Positions 49,601 through 63,339 are shown, numbered from the stretch's first letter. The stretch: DNA of 64,000 bases from Saxidomus purpurata (GCA_022818135.1 JAFMSR010000003.1:38347333-38411332); one strand, 5' to 3'. Numbers and translations: made by a program. Notes: generated by a model from the sequence alone, not told the origin.

Positions 49601-52600
49601 TATGATCTTTTTGTTACAAGCAGACTACATCCCTACAGTTTGTTTAACATAAATGAGAAGAAATCTTAGCCCTGCTGTAAATATGACATGTTACACAATG
49701 TGCACCTGATTAGCCCTAAGCGTATCTGAATAAGGTAATTTACCATTTCATATGCGGTAGGCTCTCTCCACAGAAACGTTCTAGTAACATCCGTTGTTCC
49801 ATCTCTGAAATAATAGCCTAAAGAGTTAGTTAAGTTTTATTAGCATTATGGCCCTACGATATGTCTGACAACATTAATTGTTCTACATTGATAGGTCAGC
49901 TGATAATAGTTTAAGAAGAATCGGATATATGGGGAAAAACCAGACCCATGTAATAGACTTAAAAGTTTTATCCATCAATTTGAACAGGTTCTATAAGCTT
50001 TGAACTTAACATTCTCAAAACCTTCATAAACGGGCAGGTTATTCATTTCCTGTTGACTCGTTTTCACAGCCAAACACAATATATGGTTTTGAAAACAAAC
50101 ATTTACGGGTGAATATTGTTTAATAATGAACACCATTCAGTTGTTTTTATATCTCACATATTATGCAGTGTTAAAAGAAAATTGTCTCATTTAGTTTCTA
50201 GAAAGCGAATGCACATTTCTGAAAGTGTCTTAATGTCAATACTATGCAATAGAAAGAAACCAACATGGAAAGTTAAATACATTTATCACGAAAAATTCAA
50301 ATGTCTTTTGCAATTTTTAAGTTCTCTATGTGTCAACCGCAGGTTATTTTTGTGTATTTAGATATGTATGTATTCCATACATTCGTTGCGTTCAGACTTG
50401 AACGTGTACTTAGATCAACAACTTATTGTGCCAACCGTTTTGATTTATTTGTGTACTTGCTTTTAAATGCATTTCAAAATGAAATTACACCTACTGCAAC
50501 AAATCACTTGAAAAACAGATTTACGGCTATGCACAGACACAATTGCCATAAATCACTTCGTAACAAAAATCTTATTCTTTGACTTGAGTCATCCCTAGCC
50601 TTAAGCAATAAAATGATACTTCACAGATACTGTCCTCCGGAGTCAATAAGGTACATATCGTCAGAAGTAATAATGCGGTCAGTGGTATTGGTAGGAAAAT
50701 AATGAATTATAGCTCCATTTGAACCCGATGACGAAATTGCTGAAAAACTGTCTCCTCTATTTAGATCTTGTTGCCTGAAATATAACCCTTAACTTGAGTT
50801 TTGATAAACAGAAGACTGCATGGTACAGGCCGCAACCCTTGGTAGTTATACAGATCTCAGTCAATTGTATCAAAGAATAAGGAACAAAAGCTAGTGAACA
50901 GAACGGTTAAATTACAACAAAGACAGAAATTATGTATATTTCATAGTAAGACATAGCGCTCACTTTAAGGAGCAAATTGAATTTCAAATTCTTTTACAAA
51001 ATAACTGAGAGATGGCTTCACATAGTCTCTCCAAAACATACTTATGCATTACGCATGACCACTTAAATAGCAATTTACGAAAGGTTTGTCTTGTAAGGAT
51101 GGAGCTCTTCATTCAGTACTTGTTCAAAGTTATAAGTATGCTAAATATGTGTCAACCGGAAGCAGGCTATTTTGTCTAGGGAACATGTGGAAAAAAAAAA
51201 ATTTTTTTTTGAAAAAAAAAAAAAAAACCCCCAAAAAAAGGGGGTTTTTTTAAAAAAAAAAATTTTTGGCATAAAGTATTGGATGACATGTATAAATTTT
51301 GCTTTTTTTATGTAGGACTAGGGTGATACTGCAAAAAGAAATGCATTTCAGCAGTCGGTGAGAGTTCCGGTAGTCGCACTGGCCGCAAACCATATAATGT
51401 CAGTTTATGGAAACGTATTTTGCACGTATTTTGAACTTATACCAAGTACAATGTAGAATGAAAAGGCATTTTAAAAATCGGGGAATCATCTGTTTATAAC
51501 ACACTTTGACAAATTTTACATTGTTTAAAAGCATTATAATGCCGTTCCTACCTTCTGAACCTCGAGAGTTCAGCGGAAGCAGACATTTCAGTCCATTTTT
51601 CACCTGCTTTGACCTGTAATTGATATGATATCAAACTTGAGACACCTTTATCTCTCGTTGGCTTTGATTACTGTGTTTAAAACTTGTACTCAATTACCGA
51701 ACTTCAAAGACGGTTTTCGAATATAGACAGAAATTAAGACTTTAGTGTTGAAGAATCATTTACTTAATACGTCCGATGTTGCGGGTTTTGGGCATTTCTA
51801 GCGTACGTTCATTCTGACTGAATAGTGTAATTTAGAAAAATATGTGAAGCCGTATATAAAAATAAAGAAAAAGGGTTATTGTACTTCTATGACGAAATTA
51901 GTTTTAGCCTTCAATTTAAGTGAAGCGATTCAAACCACTGAGAACGACGTTATTTATGCGCGTCACGTGTAACAAAAATACTTGATCCGCATGACTTCTG
52001 CTTAAAAACGAAATATGAAAATTACGTCAAACTTTCTCATTTTGCGTATACGATATGTTAAATGTCTCCGAAAATTGCCATTAAAATCTAAAACATTTCA
52101 AACGGCCCCTTCGAGCAAACATGTATAAAACTTCTGTTAGGAAGAAAGTGTCCTCTTTGAACGATGTATTTTATTTCGTTCAAATGAATGCAAAATAAAG
52201 AAAATCAAAGATATTTATATAAAAAATAAGGCTTGTCTGCGAAAATGTCCTCCGACGTCAATTCATTAAGATGCGACGTTGCACAGCCCCCGAATTACGG
52301 TATGTTGCCAGTTTTGTCAATGCAGAAACGCAAACGTTATATTTTTCAAAATGTTGTTCATATAACGTATTTTTATGCTATTTATTCATATTCAAACTTC
52401 TATCGTTTCGAGGTTATAACACTCACTGTGTCAGCAGATTAAGTTATATGTCTTTGTGTGTAACGGTTTAGCTAAATTCCGCTTTTAATGTAATAAACGG
52501 TAAATTTTCACAAAAATACTGTGGTATGAATTGCTTGTATTTACAAATGAGTCTTTCCTCTTTATCAATGGTATTTTTTATATGCATTTAGAAAGGTGGC

Positions 52601-55600
52601 ATTTTCATGTTTGACGTCGTGTTACATAACGTCCCGCAACATTGGATAAATTAAATAAAAGTGTTCAATAAAGCTGAAATCCTACCCCTTTTTCCAGTTT
52701 GGTAGCAAATCTTACTACGGCTGCTGCATCGCGTATCTGAAAAGAAAAGAATACTTTAAATTTTTTACACAGAGAAGTTGACTTTTTTTACAATTTTATT
52801 CATACTTGCTGTGCATAAATGTTTCAACATCCAAAATATGTTGGATTTAATCAAAATAGTGTAATTATAACTTTCATTATAATACTCTTTGTTTATTTAA
52901 GGTATAGTATATAAAGTGACATAATAAACATTATATATAATCATATAAAGAATCATGATTAAAACAATAATAATATCATCAGCAGCATAACCATCGTCAT
53001 CCTCATCACCATACTCAACATCAACATCTTCATCAACATAACCTCCTTCGCCAACACAATCGTCAAACTGAATTGTAGTCCTTAAACGTATTTTTCTTTT
53101 TCTCTGCACAGTATCTTATATAAACATTCTCCGGACAAATTTTGTTGATTTTTTTAACATCTAACATGCTTAATATACTTACATGAGAGTTTGTCATTCC
53201 CTGAACTTCCACATCGTTCTTTTGTGTTTTCAACATTGCAACTGGTGTATTATCAACATAGATTTTCTCCTAAAAAGATGTTGTCTGTGTTACTCTTACT
53301 TCAGCATTTTAAACTCGACAGTCATTTTGCGAAGGTAAAAGGTCATTTTAATCTTAAAGTAATGCAATATAAATAATACCACGTTCAGAAGATGGATTTC
53401 TCCTTTTGAAGATTATATAGTAAAGGTTTTATGGTTTTTAATTTTTTAATGTGATATCTATAAATAATATGAAATATCGGTAATATATACTGTACGTACC
53501 TTTGGAATCACGGAGTAGACAGCATAATTACAGAAGTATGATAGCCACATGCGCTTAATGGTCGTGTTTTTCGCTATCTCCTTCAGCGTGTTAACAAATG
53601 ATACATGATCGTATTCCCTCACCTAATTTGAATTTATCAAGTGAAATATGAATTGAAACACATTAATAACGTGATTACTTTAATTTTCATGAACGGTTTA
53701 TTAATTATTATTTTGTGTAAAAGAGTGTGCTCAAATTCTTATCTACGTATTTTGAATTTTATATACTGGTAAAGTTTGTATCATACCTTGATTCTTTCAT
53801 CATTGAAAATTACTATTTAATGTGGTTAAAAATAACTTTTAACAGTCTTAAGGCTGCTCGCTCTCAGATTTTGGTGAGAAAATTAAGTTCTTCCAACTCT
53901 AAATAACATATTTTAGAACGAAAAGTCAAATAAAATGGTTCCAGTATAAATTCCTGTATAGTATATTTATGGCACATTTGTATATTTGAAATTATACAGT
54001 ACCAGTTATGATACGTTACAAACGCTATATAACCACATAGCGTAGAGGGACTGTAAAACCAAACCAACCAACATTTTCGATGGCTTTTTGCAAATCGCAA
54101 TCTACATTTTTACTTATTTTATTGAGTCTTGTCATAATTTTAACATTTTATGTTTTAGTATACAAAATGTATCATTTTTTAGAAATAAATTTATTTCACC
54201 GGAAACTGTGAACAGCTAGATTTCAAAAATGTAAAAGCATTGCATAGCAGAAACAATTGAATATATGCAATTCTATTCTTCTACTCACAATTTGAACTTT
54301 TTAAAACAAATAATAAACACAATCACATGTGTTACGAGTTATAAACAATTGCAAACAGATGACATGAACAAAGTCTACAATTGAATTTATTTCACTGTTT
54401 TGATCACGAACTATTTGAACCATAGTATGATATTCATGTACAATAAAACAAAAACGAATATACCTCTACACACAATTGATTCGATGTTTGTGAACAGGAG
54501 CCATCTTCTCTAGTATTAAGATGATCTTTCACGGTTACATCACTTTCAGTATCAGTCGGATTAGCACTAAGCTTCATGGTCTTGTTATTGATATAAAGAC
54601 TGAAAAAATGATAATTATATCTACATGCACTAACTTTTCTTGATGAAAACTTCATAAACAATTCTGAAAATTTGATTTATATCTCAGACCATTTATTCAG
54701 GAACAGCACTATGTTCATGAAATACTATAGTATATTAACATTTAGAAGGTTTCTTGGAAATACGCTGAAATAGACATGTCTTCCATTGAGATTGCTCGTA
54801 ATTATTTTATATTCACAAGCTCATAAGTGAAGAAAATTTACAGACTTCAAAGCAACCAGTTTAAACATCGGCAAATTTTGAATCGGTTAAAGTATCTACC
54901 TTACTGAAGATGGGTATACAATTGCAAGAGAGTAGAAGAAGGGATCGCTGACAACACCACTTATATCACTTGCCCGCAAATTGAACAGCCCTACGTGCAC
55001 AAGGTAAAAAATATAAGTAACGATTTATTTCGTATCATAAGGTTTTAGTTACATTTAGAGTAACTTTTGAAATCTATACAGAGTGAATTAACAAGCGGAA
55101 ATTTATACACGTTTTACTTTACTTATTTATTGTACTGTAGTTCTCTTCGACTTTGAACAAGTTTTGCTAATAATGGTTTAAATTTAAGTTGACATAAAAC
55201 AATGTTAATATATATTTTCAAGCTTTGTAAACAGATAATGATTGTAACATTTACTAACACGCGGTTTCATCTAGCATTGTAACAATCAACACGTCTGCAT
55301 TTTTATTTCTCATTTCTTCTTGGACCTCTTGTATCTTATCTTGCCAGGATTTCCCTGAAATAGACATGGGCAGTATCGACTACTGAGATGCCACATCAAT
55401 AAAAAAGATGTTATCTATTAGTTTAAATAGTGATTAAGTTTTCTTTGGTTCTTAAAATCAGTAATGTATGTAACGGTAATAAAAATCCTAGATATCAAGA
55501 AAAACAAAAGATTTATAAAGTTTTTTTTGCACAAAAAACGTGTTGAAATATGTTCAGACTCTCAATTGTACCTGCGTATTTAAGTGGATACGAGTTGATA

Positions 55601-58600
55601 ATCGTGTCCGGAAATGCTGGTCTATTTGTCCAGATTCCATCTATAAGATCAGGAACCACAGTTTCTAGCTGTAATCCATGTTGATTAAGTGAAGTTGCGT
55701 GCTCTATCCAAGCAGCTGTAACATACAGAAACATTTAGGCTGCAATCTGACAGAGTGTACGTAATTTAAATATTTGCACGGCAACTAAATGCAATTACGA
55801 CTTAAAACTAGTTACGGGATTAAAAACCGAAACTCTAAAATTTTGTAAAAAAAAAGTACAAAATAAATCCAGGTACACTTAATCCGTCAATTTTACACAT
55901 ATTCTCAAGGCAGTTGTTAACAAATCGAACAAGTTAATATTTATTCTATTAAATATTGATATTTCTATTTGTCTTATTCCACTGTGTGCATTGTAGACTA
56001 AAAAGTTTAAAATCAAATTATCGAGACTTTATAATGTATTTAATGAGCTGATTTTAATGTATACTAGATGTGTTAAAATAAAGTTACCAAGCTGGAGAGA
56101 AGATTAGATGGAGGGCAAATTGCGTTACAACTCGAGAATCTGTTAATTCGGCGAAGGAAATCCGCTCCAATGTTCAATTGTTTCCTATCTGACAGTCTTA
56201 CAACTGTGTATTACTTTTTGAAATTCTGCTAATGACCATTACAAATGTATATTTTTTGTACTAATAAGATACCAAAAAGAGGTTTGTCTTATACCGAGAA
56301 ACAGTTTTTGCAAACATTTATGCTGACAGATTTGTTTTAGTTCAAAGTATATAATTTAATTGGTATCCTATTAAAGTGTAGGAAATAAGACTAACCATTC
56401 CCAAAGTAAAAGGGACATGCTCCGACCTTCTTAATTGGTTGATTTTTGAGCTGCTCTCCCAACCATTCTTCCATCGTTGGGACGCCAGGTTCTCCTTAAA
56501 TGGAAATCTTTAATTGCACAACAACATATAAACATTTAAGTTAAAATAAATTGATTCCGTTTACAATAAGCACATTAGAGCTTGGAGAATGATGTTTTAA
56601 ATTAGTTTTGGATAAAACCTCAAATTGTATATGAACATTGTACTTTATAAAAAAGTTTACTTTCTTTCATCAAGATCCAGTTACAACCGAGTTGTTTTTC
56701 CGCCTGTAAGAAGTATTTGCCCCTGGTCCACAACGCAGCATGGGTGGCAGTAATCACAGCGGTTCCTTTGTAAATAAAACGTATTGAATCAGAACATATA
56801 CATTAAAATTTCGTCAGTTTTGAAAACGTGGTTTTGTACGATACATTTGAAAAACACGCAGCGTGTACGCGCAATTTGCAAATTTTTTTAAAGTAAATTA
56901 TATGAATACATGCTTATTGCATACATGTATATTATAATTCTTTTTCAAGGTTTGGTTTAAATCTGAGAAGAAAGATTTGACAAATATGAAACATTTACAT
57001 ATGCGTTATTTCAAACGATACAACAGAACCTTACCAACTAGCTCCAATCTTCATTTCATTAATTTATTCGGTGGTTATTTCCCGTAAAATAAGTATTAAG
57101 GCTACGATTATTTCAGGATGTTCTTACAAATATGGAATATACATGTAACATTGCAGTCAAAATAATACAATACATGTAATAGAACATTTGTCTTATTTCT
57201 TACTCGAAATGAGTTCGAATATAAAAACGCATGTCCCAGTGCAATTTGAATCTATTTCATGATAACTGTATTTACCAGCTTGTTAAGAGCTAAGAGCAGC
57301 TTTATGTTTACGTACCCATGGAGCCGTCGAAGCCGGATATATAAAACCTCTTCTGATCATAATCGGATACAAATTCACTCTGAAGAAGAACAAGGAACGT
57401 AATTTATACCTTCAGTTGTAAACATAATTTATCATTGCTTAATGTATTTTCATATTACTTCGAGCCATTTTATAAACAATACACTTCCGTATATTCTAGG
57501 CCTAAAACATGTTTGTTAAGGGTAACATCCCTAAAATTCCTAGGTTGGGTATATAGGGATTTTATCTTATTCATTAAAAAAATCAAATATATTTTATGTC
57601 AAGATCATTTTTTTGCCAACAGTGCTACTCCTTGCAAATGTCAAAGCACATATATTGCTGTTGTTATGGAGCTTTATTCTGTTAAAAAATATTGGTTTAG
57701 GGTTAGGGTTACCTTTTATTCTTCTACCCCCCCCCGCCCCTTCCCCCGCCCAATGACTATGGTCGGCGGCTTGAAGTAAGTAGGGTCGGGTTATAAAAGT
57801 TTTACCTACCAGGTGGAAGTCTTCTGAGGGTACAATGTATGCCGCTATATTATGTTCAGCCATCTTTACTCTAAGGGCCTGTACTTGTAATGACGTATTT
57901 GTACGTGTAGGTATGGACTAAAATTATATTAAACACAACACATTAATGTTAATTATTTAGTAATATATCAAAAAAACATGCAGAGTGACATTCACTGTTT
58001 AATGTCGAATTAAATAATTATTATCATTAAAGTTAAGAAAATTTGCAAACGAAAACGTATAATGACGTAGCAGAATGTACTAAGTCGTTAATAGGTTGAA
58101 CAAAATACAATATTATTTACGCATAGACACAAAACAAGGTAAATAAAGTACACTTTAGAGGGTGTATCCACACCTTGAGACAAAATTGTCAAAACATTAA
58201 AGTTATACTCATTCTGTGTCAATTATTTTAAATGACTTTCATATACTTTAAGACATTGACTGTCTCTATCTTTTCTTTAAATTTCTGTCAAACTGTACAT
58301 ATCAAAAAAAGTTTTGGTATCATCATCTTCTTACTTCATAAAAAGATAAAGATAAACCTTCGAACATATGGATTTGATATGTGTTGGTTAAATAAAATGC
58401 ACGATATAGATTTATCAAATCCTATACACGCACTATCTAGTTTGTCTAAATACAAGATTCGTAATAGGTAAAATTTTCATTTTCAATTCATCTGTATAAT
58501 TTCACTTTATAGCTCATGATGCAAAACGTAGTCACGTAAATAAAGGCGAGCAATACTTAACGCTTAGTAACCGAGACAACTGATACAGTTCATAATTATG

Positions 58601-60737
58601 TGTAGGTCTATATTTTTATCTGATTAAGACGATATCTAATTGAATAGAAACCCTTACGTTTCATCTACAATATATATGCCTAAAGTTTAAAATGCAATAT
58701 TATAAGTAAATGTTTTCCATGGTACTACTATAAAATATGTGCGTAAACTGGTTGGCCCTTGGTGGTATATAGTGTTACCTACTTCTTAACATTTGACAAG
58801 ATAAATATTCACGAAAGAAAACTGATACTGAATTGAATTATACGATAAGTATAAAGAGTGCTTCTGTCCTCATTTTAATACACCAAGTTTAACAATATTT
58901 TATACTTTGTTTACAAAAAAAGTTTAGTTTTAAGTTTTACGCAGGTAAACATGCAAGCAGCCTCCTTTATCAATGCAGGAGAAAATATTGCGATTTCCAT
59001 GAAGTTGTTTATTTTAATGTTGAGTTGCTATCATATTTTATTGTGACAAGAGTTTTGATTTAATATAGTTTTTCAAGAGTATTGATTTTGGTAATTTTAT
59101 TGTTTAATGATGGTAAACACGTATCAATTAAAATGAACCTCAGGTATCAAAAGTACATAAAGACTGCTTCTTACCTCGCCATTTTCACACGAGCTCCAAT
59201 TGCCTGGCTGTGGCGATGCTGTAAGTAAAGTATTACATAACTTCTTGAAAGTAGTCTATTAGATCTTATTGTGATTTTTTATATCACGAGGAAGACAGTT
59301 GACTTATGTTGGAAGAACGTATTGCTCGACCCATTTTGCATCTTTTACCATGTTTTTGAATAATGTAAAGTTATGTCGACATGTAAAATAGCAAATAAAA
59401 AATGATTTAACAATAATTATATTTAATATAGTGAAAATTAAAGTCCAATGAGGCGCTATTTAAGAAATTTGATTGCCTGCAGATCCCTGGTTTAATTGAT
59501 TCATTGTTTATATTCTATCTGTATTACTTTTGCATACGTACTGTTTAAGTTTATGCATCAACTAGTTTGACATGTGTATTGAGATTTTATTTGCATTCTT
59601 TACTAATTACATTCTTTAAAAATATTGTCAATAGTTTTTGCACATTTTGGATGACGTACATTTTAAGCTGAATGAATGTATCTCATCCGTCTCTAGACAT
59701 CTAGTAGACAATAAGATAGAACTAAAAATCTATGGTATCATATTAATTTTCAAAATATTGAACGATGTTTAAATTAGATTAACTGTGCGTTGAAACATAG
59801 TTACTGCAATAGAAGGGGATAAAGAACATAACATATTGGTATACATGTCAAAATCTTTCTTGATATGTTTGATAGTTTTTTCATACCAAACTAAACCATA
59901 CATGAATGTGATAATATATATCACAGTAGTCATAGCACATAAGTAATTTACTTTGTTGATATGCAAGTTAAACGAAATAGTAGTGTTCAAAGTATTTTCA
60001 ATTCGACCCACTTTGAGCTCCACAATCTACAAAGTAAAACAATTAAATATTAGCATTCACCTGAGCTACAACATCTTTCCAGCAATCGAGCTTGATGTTA
60101 CATATGAAATCAATCGAGAAACTATCACGTCGAGAAATGATAGTACAATTACTACATTTCTTTAGGACTATCGTAGTAATCTAAACTTTTCAAACGTGCA
60201 AGGCACGTGTGTGTTCATGAAAATACAGATAATGACGTCAGATGACTTTCGGGTTTACCAGAAGCATTGGAAACGTCAGGCTGAACGATTATTCCACCTT
60301 GAAAAGTTACATGCACGGCTCATCTTGTTTAAAAAGTGACTGTTTAGCCAATGAAAGAAAAGTACATGAGGGGCTCTCAAACATTGTAGACTCGTATTTT
60401 AGAACATTCTTAATGTTGTCAGAACGTGTCCGAATCTACTACATGCTTAGACTGTAGACAAAGTTAGGCTTGTCACCTAAATTCGTAAAACAAACTTAAT
60501 TTGATAAATGTTGACTTTATGGTAGATTATAATGACATAAATGTGTTTGTCTAATTACATTTTATTTGGTGACTTTATTGTGCACAAAAAGACTTTTATA
60601 TATATATCCTCTTCATTTTACCCCCCTTAGTCGGTTGATATAACCAAATTGTTTATGTGTCAAAATCCTTACTTACCAGTAAAAGCAGTCGAAATGTACG
60701 CAAACACAAGTATTCCAATGTTACACCACGTGTCCAT
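46443..60737 (-). CDS. XPNPEP2: Membrane-bound Xaa-Pro aminopeptidase, complete, 22 exons
   Basis: The product removes an N-terminal residue that precedes proline. It is an M24 (pita-bread) metallopeptidase at the cell surface. Exons in order: 60677-60737, 59175-59218, 57810-57917, 57316-57379, 56661-56765, 56396-56494, 55572-55715, 55259-55354, 54900-54990, 54464-54599, 53500-53622, 53183-53269, 52686-52736, 51552-51613, 50625-50774, 49744-49804, 49361-49430, 48818-48922, 48420-48497, 47956-48032, 47283-47381, 46443-46637. All junctions are GT-AG, phases agree throughout, and the sum is 2106 nt (701 aa plus stop; the mammalian protein is about 674). Metal ligands by family alignment are D468, D479, H542, E579 and E593; catalytic histidines are H448, H538 and H551. 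The first 20 residues are a signal peptide and the last 25 a GPI-type tail. The start ATG has A at -3, G at +4 and an in-frame TAG upstream. I see no lesion. The symbol is by similarity, supported by the signal peptide and GPI tail, which the cytosolic XPNPEP1 type lacks. Confidence 0.95.
48420..50774 (-). other. Catalytic M24 core exons of the aminopeptidase
   Basis: Five successive exons hold the catalytic signature: 50625-50774 (IIHYFP and DSGGQY), 49744-49804 (DGTTDVTRT), 49361-49430, 48818-48922 ([10 protein letters not shown] and VHE) and 48420-48497, with the remaining two glutamates in 47956-48032 (EPGYY and IRLEN). Spacing of D468-D479 (11) and E579-E593 (14) is the same as D415-D426 and E523-E537 of human XPNPEP1, and H448-D468 (20) equals H395-D415. 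The enzyme should therefore be active. Confidence 0.9.
51189..51268. other. A/T/C/G homopolymer block in intron 14, likely artefact
   Basis: Runs of A, T, A, C, A, G, T, A and T follow each other with almost nothing between, and the block is its own inverted repeat (CCCCC-A7-GGGGG core). It sits between exons 51552-51613 and 50625-50774 of the aminopeptidase and does not touch coding sequence. Confidence 0.7.
52960..53075. repeat. Trinucleotide-rich tract in an intron
   Basis: ATC/CAT-rich imperfect repeats in intron 12; the acidic frame on the minus strand ([14 protein letters not shown]) is a product of this and has no splice support. Confidence 0.6.
60677..60737 (-). other. Exon 1 of the aminopeptidase: start codon and signal peptide
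   Basis: The exon codes for a short N-terminus (MDTWCN) and then a hydrophobic stretch ([13 protein letters not shown]), followed by a phase-1 donor GTAAGT at 60676. Joined to the 44 nt exon at 59175-59218 it gives an A-S-P junction suited to signal peptidase cleavage, then an N-W-S glycosylation site. The two short exons were chosen because they alone give an open, phase-matched path into the conserved exon at 57810-57917. Confidence 0.85.
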
Positions 60738-62200
60738 TTTTAGAGCAATAGCAATCTATAATACCTTCACATAAAACTACACGCTATATTTAACTAGTTT
60801 AGTGTCAAAAATTGCGAAATAAAGCTGGTGTGTACAACACTTTACCTTTAAAGCGAGTATGAATTAATAAGATCTACTCGACACGCGTGCTTCATCGAGC
60901 AAACTATAACATACTTAAGAACAAACAAAAAAGAAAATTATTTCTGGTCAGGTTCGTGCTTCTTACCGAGAATTGGTCGCAAAACTGCAGTAACTTATAT
61001 GAATTTAAGATGGACTTACAACAGTTTTTATCAACCCTTGAATATCATCATGAATGTAATAACAGTCCACGTTGATTTCATACGAGTATGGTATTCAAAT
61101 TTATTAACTTTGTTTATACTGTCATATAACATATTTAATGGGTCTAAAAGCTGAAAACTATTTTTATCCAGTGGTGCGCTTGGTAACGATTCCAAAACGT
61201 TAACGTTTGAACATTCAACTGTCTTAATGTTTGTTTCGTCTTGTGTAGCAATCTATGTTGCATGATGGTGTTGTTTCTAATTATTTCATTCTCCGCACTG
61301 GCCTTATAATGTCGATGTAGACATAGTGCATTGTGACGTCTGTCTCGTCCTGTATTGGTTGTTTTGGTCTGGTGCTGATTGTATTCCAAAAACATCACGG
61401 TGCATTTTTTTTAAAAAGGTTCTTTGATGGAAACAAATCGAGATTTGCAATCGTTAAATATCTAATAGTAAAAAATGGGTTGAGTGCCAAACACGTTATG
61501 TTCTTAGGTGATGTTATAGGGCTATCTTGTTATGTTCGTGCATGCTTCCCATGCGGCATAACCCACTGGATGTTTTTTTAAGCAGCCAACTTGTTTTATT
61601 TCACTGTGATGGGTCGCTGTAACAGTTTCAGTTAAATGTAAACAAACGGCCTTCAGAGTAGATACTGTAGCAAAACCATGTACTAATGTTTGTATACTGT
61701 ACCACATACTGTAATGATACGCTTCACTGAACTTTATACAGACATTATGCTCAAATAACAATCATTTAATACACACATTAAAGAATTAATTTTATTTCAT
61801 ATTAATTTTGTCTATTCCGAAGGCCATTTAAATACGTCTATGATATTATATATCAATCTTATCACGTGAAACATCATCGTCTGAGGTCGAAAGATGAATT
61901 CACTACATAAAAAGTACTATGTACAGCGTATATACGGGTCATCAACCTGTGCAGTTTACAAAGCCCAATTTAAAGGAATATTTATGTTTACTATGATGGA
62001 GATCAATAGATATTTTCTCATATCAAACAGACATTAATATTTTTACTTCTAACAAACATATAAATGAAAAGTATTGCGTTTACATGAGTTAAAAGTGTAG
62101 CAAATAGCCTGTGGTTCAGAGCAACCAACCGGCCTATAAAATCTAACAATGAGTGTTGTACATCAAAATATTTCCTAGGCCGATACAAAAAAAAAGATTA
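60738..62200. other. 5' flank of the aminopeptidase gene
   Basis: Upstream region of the gene; no TATA box or CpG cluster stands out and no other exon is supported. Confidence 0.45.
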
Positions 62201-62466
62201 TTTTCACAAAATGGTTGGAGTCGACAGAAATCTAAGATGGCCACCAAAATAATAAAATAACCATTTTCTATCACTTCTTTGTCGCATATTAACACAAAAC
62301 ATTTCACATATGTAGAGCTTAATGTCAAGTTCAAGGTCAAACGTCAAATTGTGTGAAAAATTGACATTTGGCAAGATGTTAAGGCCAGGTAATGGCAGCA
62401 ATGTGTGTATTTGGTTGTTTTCTCCATTATGATAGGCCTCTGTCGACCGCAACCATTTTTGTAAAA
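62201..62466. mobile_element. Short inverted-repeat element (MITE-like), about 266 bp
   Basis: Left end TTTTCACAAAATGGTTGGAG plus TCGACAGA; right end is the inverted copy (TCTGTCGACCGCAACCATTTT). About 28 bp arms with few mismatches. No clear target duplication. Confidence 0.6.
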
Positions 62467-63190
62467 ATGAACTTCTGTTTCATATTATGAAGACTTTGGA
62501 GAAATGTTTGATAAACAACCCTCATTGTTACATTTTATAGACTGTCTGACCTCATAAATATACAAGATAATTAGTACCGTTTGCTACACTATAATGACAT
62601 TAAACTCTACATACTTATACACGCAATATTCTGATTAATACGTGGATTGGTATATTTAATTGAACAGCAATGAATTTAATTGTTTAATTGTATGTTTTCA
62701 CAAAATCTAAGACCAGAATTTAACATGAAAAAATGCAAAATATAGCAGTTCCGTGACAGTTGTTTATCGTGCCGAAAGACTTTCAGTTTCCGTCATCTTT
62801 TGTTTCTTCTGTTAGCTATGTGCATTGTACTGTTTCACTATTTGCATTCCTTACTGTATTTAGAACGCGTCTATGCTATTACATTTTATACTTAATTGTG
62901 TGTTGTGGACAAGGAGAATCACGTGACAAAAATATTAAGTATCGAATACCGGTATTACATTCGGTCCCGATTTTTACTTCAGAATCTGTATATATATATT
63001 TATTGATTCCACAGGCTTTATTGTGAAATATTTCATTAATGATGCCTTTTTTTGTTGTATGATGGCTTATTTCAGAAAATTCTTGTTGATTGTGATCTAG
63101 CATCTTCTTTGTTCTGTCAAGTTGAACACAGCACGCAAATTAGATTAAAGCTTTGTAGTGCCTAAACGTATTAAAATTATAAAATACCAT
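62467..63190. other. Intergenic, nothing recognised
   Basis: AT-rich, no exon or repeat supported. Confidence 0.5.
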
Positions 63191-63339
63191 CCGTTCCAGC
63201 GGTGTTAGTCGTTTAATAAACAATGATTTGAAGTACTGATACGCAGTAATTAGCCACGAAGGCCGAAGGCCTGAGTTGTTTATAACTGCGCATCAGTACG
63301 ACAAATTATTGTTTATTAGACGATAACAACGCTGAAGGA
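63191..63339. repeat. Long imperfect palindrome, about 149 bp
   Basis: Arms CCGTTCCAGCGGTGTTAGTC, AATAAACAAT and GTACTGATACGCAGT pair with ACTGCGCATCAGTAC, ATTGTTTATT and GTTATCGT-type complements; tip GGCCGAAGGCC. Confidence 0.9.

Noticed and set aside
52897..53109. Acidic Asp/Glu-rich peptide on the minus strand
   Set aside because: It lies in an intron of the aminopeptidase and arises from an ATC/CAT trinucleotide tract.
54901..54906. Donor site GTAAGG directly after TCTTCA as the end of exon 9 of the aminopeptidase
   Set aside because: It would put the next exon out of frame; the site six bases further (AG then GTAGAT) keeps the frame and matches the family spacing.
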